DNA of 64,000 nt, from positions 124,001-188,000 of the forward strand of contig MU008200.1 of assembly GCA_010909165.1 (NCBI GenBank), written 5' to 3'. Below, one piece after another: positions 55,691 through 64,000 of this stretch. This stretch comes from Anthoceros angustus. Taxonomy: Eukaryota > Streptophyta > Anthocerotopsida > Anthocerotales > Anthocerotaceae. The notes under the pieces are model-generated. The model searched no databases. It saw nothing but the letters and a program-made list of their open reading frames with translations, and was not told the DNA's origin. The position numbers and the translations under genes were made by a program. Each line of letters opens with the position of its first letter. The stretch's first letter is position 1.

Positions 55691-56329
55691 TCCTTTTGTA
55701 AAGGAATTTCGTGCCGTGAGCCAACGCAGCTAGAGAGGAAGTCGCGTGGTCTGAGTGTTGGTGGAGGACTTGCTCGCAAGTGCCTAAACGAGTTGCTCTT
55801 GTGAATGGTTGCTGGAAATTGCTTTGCTTTTGGGTGTGTGGCAATGCCCAGAACTCGGCTTGAGGTAGACCACAGTGAAAGACTCGGAGGTTCTGGTGTC
55901 AAACTCATAGCAACCGCCCAAGGAAGAACTTGCGGTGGAGGCCGACCCTGTGCCAGCCGAAGGGCGAGTGAGAAGCCCGAATCGAGGTTAGAATAGGAGG
56001 AAGAGGATGAGAAGATGAGTAGAGGATTAGAGGTGTAGGTGTTAGTGGAAGGCCACGCAGAGCCTAAGGGACTAATCCCAACTAAGTAAAAGAGCGCCCC
56101 GAGTGGAGAAGAGTGGTCTTAGAAGTAGGGACAAAATTATGTGTGGACTGGGGTCCCGCCCGTGATAGGCTCGCTAAGGCGTGACCCGCAATTGTGTTGT
56201 CGCTGTAGGTCGAGGATTGGTGATTTTTCGAGCAAAGGCAAGTGCAACACAGAAGAGGGAGAGTAGAGGGCGCCTTGCTTGTTTAGAAGGCTGAGAAGGT
56301 GTGTCTCAGTAGCGATTGGTTATCACAAG

Positions 56330-58866
56330 GCCTCGAAGCCACACAAGTCTCATGGGACGAAACCCAACGACGCTTAATGGGATAAGTGGCCGCCAGAGGG
56401 GGAAGCCTAAGTCCCGGTTTCGCCACCACACTCGACCATTGAATGACCTGTTGAAGAAGTTGGTGACTTGTCGTTGGACTCAAGAGGAGGAGTCGGCTTT
56501 CATGGAGTTGAAGGGTAGACTCATGAGCTCGCCAATTCTTGGTCATCCAGACTTCAGTAAGCCATTCGTACTCTATACTGATTGGAGCAAGTATGACATA
56601 GGGGTAGTCTTGGCGCAGATCAATGACAAAGAAGAGGGAGCCATATCTGTTTAGTACACCAAGCACGCGATTCTATGTAAACTGTCATATTTCATGACAG
56701 AAGTTTGCTTATGTCTCAAGCTGACCATTCAGGCTTCAAGTTCAAGTCTCAGATAATCCGAAGGCATTCGTGAGAATGCCGAGGCGAGCCTGGCAACCGA
56801 AGACATGCGATAGCTTGTTAAGGCGGCGCGCAAGGCAGGCTTTCATCTAGTTCTAATTTTGGATTTAGTTCTAGATGAAGAATCTAGTTCAGATGAAAAT
56901 CTAATCTTAAGATCAAAATAAAATGAAGATTTAGTCTAAAATATCAAGACTAAGTATCAGGCAAGCTTCGCGTTCTGTTACGAGGCCGAAAGGCTAATCT
57001 CAGGCAGGGCGGCGGTTATCAAGCAAGCTAAGCTTGGTTCATAGTTTTGGAGCAAACATGCAGTATTAAGCACGCGCAGCTTGGTTAGGGTCGCATCACT
57101 TATCCAGGAAAGACATCCGCCTTTAGCTAAATGTCGCGCTTTAGTCATGAGCGAAGCTACTCTAACTTTTGGCTGCAGCTAGCTTCAACAACGAAACATC
57201 ATATGAACCATTATATGAATCATCGTATAAATATCAGACATAAGGCTTTCTAAGAATTGCCATAAACCATAGGGCACTACTTGAAGTCTTGATTGTCTCA
57301 GCTTTGATGTCAAATGTAGCGTCTGGATTTACTTTGCAAGTGGCTAACTCGGACTTAGGATGGTGTTCTCTCGGTCTATATGGAAACAAAAATCTACGTA
57401 CCATGAACAAACTTGTTACGTTCTTCCAGAATATATCAAGGGGGGGCCTCCTTGGCACTGTAGTCTTGCCGTGCCACCTGAAGGATAACCATGCGTGTAT
57501 AGCCCTAGTAGGGCTATAGGTTAATTCTAGCCGACGGGATGCTTCTACCTCACTGCGCCTTCCCGTGATAGGCGATAAGTACAAAAAGGATAGCCAAGAA
57601 AGGCCCGTGGGACCAAAACCCAACGCATTTAAGCGACAAAGGGATAAGTGTGGCCGCTAGAGGGGGAAGCTCTTAAGTCCCGGTTTTCGCCACCACACTC
57701 ACCATTGAATGACCTGAAGAAGCAGGACTTGTCGTTGGACCCAAGAGGAGGAGCTTTCATGGAGTTGAAGGGTAGACTCATGAGCTCGCCACCTTGGTCA
57801 TCCAGATTTCAAGAAGCCATTCGATTTATAATCGATTGGAGCAAGTATGACATAGGGGTAGTCTTCAGATCAATGACAAAGAAGAGGGAGTATCCGCTTA
57901 GTACACCAAGCACGCGGTTCTGTGTAAACTGTCATATTTCATGAAGTTCGCTTCTGTCTCAAGCTGACCATTCAGGCTTCAAGTTCAAGTCTCAGATAAT
58001 CCGAAGGCATTCGTGAGAATGCTGAGGCGAGCCTACGGCAACCGAAGACATGCGATAGCTTGTTAAGGCGCGCAAGGCAGGCTTTCATCTAGTTCTAATT
58101 TTGGATTTAGTTCTAGATGAAGAATCTAGTTCCAGATGAAAATCTAATCTTAAGATCAAAATAAAAATGAAGATTTAGTCTAAAATATCAAGACTAAGTA
58201 TCAGGCAAGCTTCACGTTCTGTTACGAGGCCGAAAGGCTAATCTCAGGCAGGGCGGCGGTTATCAAGCAAGCTAAGCTTGGTTCATAGTTTTGGAGCAAA
58301 CATGCAGTATTAAGCACGCGCAGCTTGGATAGGGTCGCATCACTTATCCAGGAAAGACATCCGCCTTTAGCTAAATGTCGCGCTTTAGTCATGAGCGAAG
58401 CTACTCTAACTTTTGGCTGCAGCTAGCTTCAACAACGAAACATCATATGAACCATTATATGAATCATCGTATAAATATCAGACATAAGGCTTTCTAAGAA
58501 TTGCCATAAACCATAGGGCACTACTTGAAGTCTTGATTGTCTCAGCTTTGATGTCAAATGTAGTGTGTGGATTTACTTTGCAAGTGGCTAACTCGAACTT
58601 AGGATGGTGTTCTCTCGGTCTACATCTAAACAAAAATCTACATACCATGAACAAACCTTTGTTACGTTCTCCTAGAATATATCAAGGGGCAGGGGCCTCC
58701 CTTGGCTTTGTAGTCTTGCCGTGCCACCTGAAGGATAAACATGCGTGTATAGCCCTAGTAGGGCTATAGGTTATTCTAGCCGATGGGATGCTTCTACCTC
58801 ACTGCGCCTTCCCGTTGATAGGCGAGATACGAAGTACAAAAAAGGATAGGCCAAGAAAGGCCCGTG
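56330..58866 (+). repeat. Tandem duplication of about 1.26 kb
   Basis: The segment from GGGATAAGTGGCCGCCAGAG (56379) recurs from GGGATAAGTGTGGCCGCTAG (57640). Each unit contains an RNase H fragment of a gypsy element, an AT-rich stretch with repeated CTAGTTCTA/TCTAGATGAAGA words, and a small open frame (57289-57519 and 58533-58769: SGFTLQVANSDLGWCSLGL in the first). The non-coding half is nearly identical between units, whereas the RNase H half differs by many small deletions. The second unit ends near 58866, where the Copia element starts. Confidence 0.85.
56445..56654 (+). pseudogene. Gypsy RT-RNase H junction fragment
   Basis: The frame reads LLKKLVTCRWTQEEESAFME, LKGRLMSSPILGHPDFSKPF and VLYTDWSKYDIGVVLAQIND. 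This is the start of retroelement RNase H, with its first catalytic Asp in YTDWSKYDIG. A degraded second copy is at 57712-57900 (IIDWSKYDIGVV). Nothing of the rest of pol is present. Confidence 0.75.
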
Positions 58867-58869
58867 GGG

Positions 58870-59312
58870 GGATAGTGTCAGGAACTGAGCAACGCCCTAT
58901 AGAAGTGGAGCGACAATCCAAGTGGGACGAGAATGCAGCCAAAGCTTTTGCAACCATTTGCTTCAATTTTGGAAGATGCACAACTAATGCACGTGACTTC
59001 TTGTCAGACTGCAAGGAAGCTTAGCAAAAGCTGGAGGCGCTGTATGAGAACAAGAGCCTTGTGAACCGCTTGTTTTTGAGGAGAAGGTTCTTTACTCTTC
59101 AAATGGGTGAGAATGACAGTGTCATTGAGCATGTAGATAAAGTGAGGAGTTTGTCACAACAATTAGCAGCTATTGGAGCCCCTGTGTCAGATGATGACTT
59201 GGTGATGACTCTTCTTGCAAGTCTTCAAGAGTCATACAACAACTTGATCGTGGCTTTGGAGTCAAGAATAGAGACTTTGACTTTTGAGATTCTTGTGAGC
59301 AGACTCACATGA
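58870..59312 (+). pseudogene. Copia Gag, 5'-truncated
   Basis: GTEQRPIEVERQSKWDENAA is followed, after a stop, by NRLFLRRRFFTLQMGENDSV, HVDKVRSLSQQLAAIGAPVS and DDDLVMTLLASLQESYNNLI. This is the UBN2-type Gag of Ty1/Copia, which forms the virus-like particle. The N-terminal third and the 5' LTR are missing; the sequence starts abruptly at the end of the tandem repeat unit. Confidence 0.8.
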
Positions 59313-59946
59313 AGAGACAAAAAGAAGAGAAAAGGGGAAGATATATGAGGAATCAGCTTTTGTGGCCAAAAAGTCTCAGGAAGAACAATCAAGTTCCATC
59401 AAGCTAGGGGAAGTTCCTTCTCAATCTGTAGGAGGACATAGAAGGTCCAACATAACTTGCAACTACTGTGGCAAGGTTGGACACATTGCGAGGAACTATT
59501 TCAAGAAGCAAAGGGATGAGAAAGCAAAACCTCAAAGCAATTGTGCTGAAGACTTTGATGAGGCCTTTGTGAGTACACATCACCACTCAAATGAAGCTGA
59601 CAGGTGGTATATCGATTCAAGAGCTTTGGAGCATATGACCAATAGGCGTGAATGTTTTCACTCTTTCAAACCTACTCCTGCAACTAACATTTATTTGGGT
59701 GATAATTCAGCTCAAAAATGTGAGGGAGAAGGAGTTGTATTTCTAACCATGACCACTCCTAAAGGGCCTATTTTTGGGATGTTAAAGAAGGTCCTCTATG
59801 TGCCAGGCCCGAGCAAAAACCTCTTCTCCGTTAGCGGCTACCTCTCAAGGGTTGAGAGTGAGATTGAGGAAGCTGGAGTGACCTTCACGAATGCAAAAGA
59901 AGAAGTGAGAGCACAAGGAGTGAAGGTTGGAAGATGTATTGTTTAA
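59313..59946 (+). pseudogene. Copia zinc knuckle and protease
   Basis: The frame from 59362 has ITCNYCGKVGHIARNYF, a CCHC knuckle whose last Cys is Tyr. The protease follows with RWYIDSRALEHMT, in which the usual Asp-Ser-Gly has Arg for Gly, and IYLGDNSAQKCEGEGVVFL and VLYVPGPSKNLFSVSGYL. Both changed residues are normally essential, so the protein would be inactive even without the frame changes around it. Confidence 0.8.
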
Positions 59947-60780
59947 GTGGAGTACTTGTGGTGCCAAGCTCAAGAATGGAGGCAAATGTGGTACAAGAGC
60001 ACAACAACAAGCTACTATTGTGGCACCAAAGATTGGGACATCTTGGAGTTCAAAACATCAAGCTCATGGAGAAGAAAAAGATGGTAAGAGGACTTGAGCT
60101 TGGAGAGGAGGAAGATATAAGTATTTATAGAGGTTGCATGAGGGGAAAGCAACATCGATTTCCATTTCCAAAGGGAGGAAGAAGAGCTAACCATGTGCTA
60201 GATTTGATTCACTCATACCGTGGCCCCATGAAGACCACATCTCTAGAGGGGCCAAGTATTTCCTCACTTTCACAGATGACAAGTCAAGGTATACCAAGGT
60301 TTACTTCCTCAAATCCAAGGATGCTTGTTTTATCAAGTTCAAGGAGTATAAAGCACTTATGGAGAATCAAATTGGTAGAAAGATAAAAGTTTTAAGGAGT
60401 GACAATGGAGGTGAGTATATGTCCAAGGATTTTGAAACTTTTTGCAAGGAGCACGGAATCATGCAACAATTTTCGGCCCCTTACACTCCTCAGCAAAATG
60501 GAGTTGCGGAAAGGAAAAATAGAACTTTGGTAGAATGTGCTAGGAGCATGCTTCATCATCAACAATTGGGCTATGAGTTTTGGGGGGAAGCCATTGCAAC
60601 TGCTACCTACTGACTAATAGAAGTGCAAGTGCATCACTAGAGGATATGACACGGAGGAATGCGTTAGGAGGAAGCCTTCTATTGCTCACTTGCATGTGTT
60701 TGGGTGTAGAGCCTTTGCACATAAACCCAAAGAAGTCAGGAGCAAGCTCGAAGGGAAGGCATTGGAGTGCATTTTTGTGA
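59934..60780 (+). pseudogene. Copia integrase
   Basis: LLWHQRLGHLGVQNIKLMEK is the gag-pre-integrase zinc domain. A frame change near 60230 hides the first catalytic Asp region. KVLRSDNGGEYMSKDFETFC gives the second Asp, and APYTPQQNGVAERKNRTLVE the catalytic Glu, all in 60359-60613. After another shift near 60610 the C-terminal part is unreadable. The enzyme would insert element DNA into the genome. Confidence 0.85.
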
Positions 60781-61154
60781 GCTATGATATTGATAGAAAG
60801 GCCTATAGATTGTATGACAGCGCATCATCATAAGTAGAGATGTGGTTTTTGATGAGGCGGAGATTATAGATAGCGAGAAATTTCCTATTGTTGATGCTCA
60901 TGAGGTTGTGATACCTCAAGAACCAATTGGAAAAGACGTCATTCCGTTTGATGGGAATGAAATGATCCTAGCGAGGGAAACAATGAGGAAGAACCCTTGA
61001 GAGAAGAAATTCTTCCTCCGATGAGATATCCAACAAGGGAGCGTCGTCCACCAAGAGATTGAAGAGAAGGACCATAGTTTGCATCCATTGCTATGGAATA
61101 TGGGAGGGAACCAAGAACGATAGCTAAAGCACTACAAGGAAAAGATGCAAAGCT

Positions 61155-61851
61155 ATGGATGATGAGATGAAGTCGTTGAAGAAGAATGACACTTGGGTGT
61201 TAACCTCCTTGCTTGCAAGAAGGAATGCTATTCGGAGCAAATGGGTGTTTAGAGTCAAGAGAAATTCTAGTGGTCAGATTGAGAGATATAAGGCAAGATT
61301 GGTGGTGAAAGGATATAGCCAAGAACAAGGCATCGACTACAATGAGACTTTTGCTCTAGTGGCCAAATTTGTGTCAATAAGGACTTTACTTGCAGTGGGA
61401 GCAATTGATGATTTGGAGATTCATCAAATGGATGTAAAAACTGCATTTCTCAATGGAGACTTAGAGAGGACATTCATATAGCGTGGATGACCTCATTTTG
61501 TTGAGCGCATCTATAGATGCCATCAATGAGGTAAAGGAGATGTTGTCAAAACAATTTGAAATTAAGGACTTGGGAAAGCTCAACTATTGCCTTGGGATTC
61601 AAGTGGTTAGAGAGAGGGTGAGGAGAATAATCAAGCTTGGACAACAGAAGTACATTGAGGAACTCTTGGATCGTTTTGGAATGACTGATTGCAGGCCAAT
61701 TGCAACACCTCTCTGTTTAGATATGAGGCTTAGCAAAGACCAATGTCCTACAAGCAATCACGAGGAGGAGGAGATGAAGAACATTCTCATGACAAGCAGG
61801 CAGTTTGATGTTTGCCATGGTTGCAACTCCCAGATCTTGGGAAAGCTCTAG
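61155..61851 (+). pseudogene. Copia reverse transcriptase with internal deletion
   Basis: The first part contains MDDEMKSLKKNDTWVL, KWVFRVKRNSSGQIERYKAR, YSQEQGIDYNETFALVAKF and IHQMDVKTAFLNGDLE (motif A). It stops at 61481. The next frame starts at 61483 with MDDLILL, the remainder of the YVDD motif C, and continues with KDLGKLNYCLGIQVVRERV. The RT segment normally between these motifs (about 120-150 residues, including the S-L-Y-G-L-K-Q motif) is absent, so the domain was cut by an internal deletion at 61480. Confidence 0.85.
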
Positions 61852-62111
61852 GTGTTGTGAGCCAATATATGCAAAACTCGAAAGCCACATTGGACAAAGA
61901 AGAGGATAATGAGGTACTTGAAAGGCACACATGACATGTACCTTGAGTTTTCATGTTCAAATGAAGGACACGTACCGCTTGGATATTGTGACTGGATTGG
62001 GGAGCGATCTTGATGATCGGAGGTCCACAACCGGATATGTTTTATCCTAGGAGGTGCCATCGTTGAATAGCAAAAGCAACCAAATGTTGCAATGTCTACG
62101 GAGGCGAGTAC

Positions 62112-62423
62112 ATGGCATCCACACAAGCTAGAAAGGAAGCCATTTGGTTGAGAAGGTTCATGGAAGAAATTGGGTATCAACAAGTGCAGCCAATTGTTCT
62201 TCAAAGTGACAACCAGGGAAGCTTGGCATTGATCAAGAACCCTGTGCACCACTCAAGGACAAAGCATATTGATATCCAACATCACTTTGTTCGTGAAAGG
62301 GTGAAATCGTTGGAGGTTACATTTGAGTATTGCAAAACGGAAGATATGGCTGCAGATTTCTTGACCAAGGCTTTGAGCAAGTTCAAGTTTGAGAAGTGTA
62401 GAGAGCTAATTGGATTAAGGTAA
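62112..62423 (+). pseudogene. Copia RNase H
   Basis: MASTQARKEAIWLRRFMEEI, VLQSDNQGSLALIKNPVHHS, RTKHIDIQHHFVRERVKSLE and EDMAADFLTKALSKFKFEKC are the standard C-terminal strings of Copia pol. The domain removes the RNA template. This frame is intact. The upstream part (61860-62110), which should include the first catalytic Asp, is broken by stops. Confidence 0.85.
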
Positions 62424-62600
62424 ACTCAGGTGTGCTGAGTGGAGTGTTGAGGATGCAGCTTACTAAGTTTGTTAACATGGATATGATTATGTGTAAAAGA
62501 TGTAGGTGATTGAGCTTACTATAAGTACATAGAAGTGGGTAAATGGAAAACATATACCCCGTATTGAGTAGGAAACGTGAGTGACACTTTTTAAGGTTCA

Positions 62601-62640
62601 AAAAGGGGGTGAGACCAACTAGTTATAGTAGGTTCAGCTC
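62601..62640 (+). other. Candidate polypurine tract and 3' LTR start of Copia element
   Basis: AAAAGGGGG (62601-62609) precedes TGAGACCAACTAG, giving a TG at 62610. A purine tract directly before TG is the expected 3' LTR junction. The position about 180 bases after the RNase H stop is plausible. The LTR end is not defined. Confidence 0.4.
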
Positions 62641-62645
62641 CATGA

Positions 62646-63480
62646 CTATTGTCTTTGTCTTGTTTGCTCAAAGTTGCTCTTTATTTGTGTTTTAAGGCCT
62701 CGTTTAGGTGGTCTTAGTTTTGCAATTCTGAACACTTGCTTTCTTGACACTTCTGACCCTCTTGAAGCATGGCTAGCTTCCAATCTCAACAAATCGTACC
62801 TGCTCTCTTGCTCTATGTCGGACCAGCAGCTCCTCTTCCTCATCACTGTCAAGCACGGTTTTGACCCTGGGAAGTTGTGTCCGTTCAATCCATCCACATA
62901 GTACTATTTTTCGACAAATTGGGCCCTCAAAAAGTCTCGCACATTGTCGTTGAGCCTGCAGGTACCAACATTCTGATGTTGGTTTATCCCACTCCAGAAC
63001 TCCTATGCGCAGACAAGCAAACAACCTATAGAAGGCTCTAGAATAGCCTATGGCAAAATGTCCCCGCCTCCCATGCAAATGAGGTGGACCTTTAAACTCG
63101 CAAGTCGAGTTTCTCTTCTTCAGAAGCCGTAAATCCTTCCTTAGGCCAATGATAAAAAACCTGATGCATAAAGAGATGGTGTTTTAGCTTGCGAAATGCT
63201 CCTTCAGAGTACCCGGTCCATACAAAAGTCTGCCTACTCATACCTCTGCCTGCGAGCTCAAAAACGTCCCGGTGATCATATGGAAAGCTTTCGATGTTGC
63301 AAGTCTCATGATGAGACTCCACATACAACAAAAAGCCTTGCAATGCCAAAAAGGTTTCGGGACGTTTAGGTTTGCCAGGTTAGTATTTTCGCACAAAGGA
63401 GTCTTCCACTTGTCTTCCCATGGCCTATCGGGAAAATGTGGCCTCTTTGTGACCACTTGGTTTAGAAAATCACCCCACAA
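62646..63480 (-). other. Unidentified minus-strand coding-like region
   Basis: Minus-strand frames look like real protein over 800 bases with shifts. 63480-63238 has FLNQVVTKRPHFPDRPWEDK, 63349-63092 has ALQGFLLYVESHHETCNIES, FVWTGYSEGAFRKLKHHLFM and HQVFYHWPKEGFTASEEEKL, and 63078-62773 ends with an acidic VLDSDEEEELLV. I recognise no family. It may be a transposon ORF. It overlaps the presumed Copia LTR and abuts the next gypsy copy. Confidence 0.3.
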
Positions 63481-64000
63481 AGGGTGAAGGATATTCCAGA
63501 CTGCATCTCAACTGGAGAAGGCGAGTTTGGAGGGCAAGGAGAGCGAGCACGAGAGGCAAGCCATCCGAGCCACAGCCACATGAGTGGTTAACAGCCGAGT
63601 TGAAGAGCAAATCAACGCCAGCTAAAGGAGTTGTTGGAGGCATCGCGACATGTGTTTGCTTTCACGCTATGGAGATGGGGAAGTACACCAAAGGGAAGTT
63701 CCATAGAATCGACTACCGGATGAACCAAAGGTTCAGAGGAGGCATGTGCTCGCAAGGCTGAGTGGATTTGGTTGAGAATCAATGCCAAGAGCTTCTCAAG
63801 CTAGGGCTGATTCGACGATCTAACTCGCAGACTAAATGCTGGCTGTTGCTTCCAAAAAGAAGGATGAAAATGGATTGTGGACGGAGAGGAGAATGTGTGG
63901 TGACTATCGGCCTTTGAATGAGCGAATCCCACATGACCACTATCCCATGCCGATGGTCGAAGAGATCTTTGACACCATTGGGTCTGCCAAGTTCTTCTCA
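63437..64000 (+). pseudogene. Gypsy pre-RT and RT start, truncated by window end
   Basis: This is a close copy of 48816-49390: the junction ACCACTTGGTTTAGAAAATC, then the region encoding QLEKASLEGK and KYTKGKFH, then RPLNERIPHDHYPMPMVEEI. Compared with the 48.8-kb copy it has a few short deletions near 63505, 63555 and 63700, and it retains PLNERIPHDH in a frame with the Glu-Ile that the other copy lost. The element continues beyond the window. Confidence 0.8.

Noticed and set aside
61128-61142. CACTACAAGGAAAAG as a possible left CACTA terminus
   Set aside because: It lies inside readable Copia RT coding sequence (ALQGKDAKLW frame), differs from the CACTACAAGAAAA consensus and has no subterminal repeats.

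Overview
The window looks like nuclear DNA of a land plant or a close streptophyte relative. Two long intron-rich genes match plant proteins almost end to end: the microtubule polymerase MOR1/GEM1 and the THO complex subunit HPR1/THO1. A third gene encodes an LRR receptor kinase resembling Arabidopsis At2g24230. Around this gene island lie decayed plant-type LTR retrotransposons, with Copia primer sites complementary to initiator tRNA-Met, and one CACTA-type transposon end. Introns are short (mostly 70-260 nt) and the retroelements carry a methyltransferase-like domain, which makes me think of a seedless lineage, but the sequence does not fix the species.

Layout. 1-6.4 kb: a decayed Ty3/gypsy element on the plus strand (Gag zinc knuckles, protease, RT, RNase H, integrase, polypurine tract, LTR). 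6.4-9.0 kb: remains of a second, probably non-autonomous LTR element, then a polypurine tract and a GC-rich hairpin repeat. 9.0-9.8 kb: a 99-bp repeat array ending in a CACTA-like terminus. 9.9-11.7 kb: a minus-strand Copia fragment with primer site and LTR-like DNA containing a minisatellite. 11.96-37.24 kb: the gene island, all on the plus strand: an LRR receptor pseudokinase (single exon), MOR1 (54 exons reconstructed by hand, 2042 aa), a transposon-filled gap, and HPR1/THO1 (20 exons reconstructed, first exon unresolved).

37.4-40.0 kb holds a transposase fragment and about 600-bp AT-rich tandem repeats. 40.0-44.55 kb is a minus-strand Ty3/gypsy element in which a block of aspartic protease plus C5-cytosine-methyltransferase-like domain (motifs I, IV, VI, VIII and X recognisable) is tandemly duplicated upstream of the RT. 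44.57-56.2 kb contains three copies of a gag-like ORF of a non-autonomous LTR family, interrupted by a gypsy RT copy and three small tandem hairpins. 56.3-58.87 kb is a 1.26-kb tandem duplication carrying an RNase H fragment. 58.87-62.6 kb is a 5'-truncated Copia element with most of its RT deleted. The window ends inside another gypsy RT copy.

The host genes are a microtubule polymerase, an mRNA-export factor and a cell-surface receptor; they show no evident functional cluster. Throughout the repeats, duplicate copies differ mainly by small deletions that break frames, whereas the host gene exons splice together without a single frame error.
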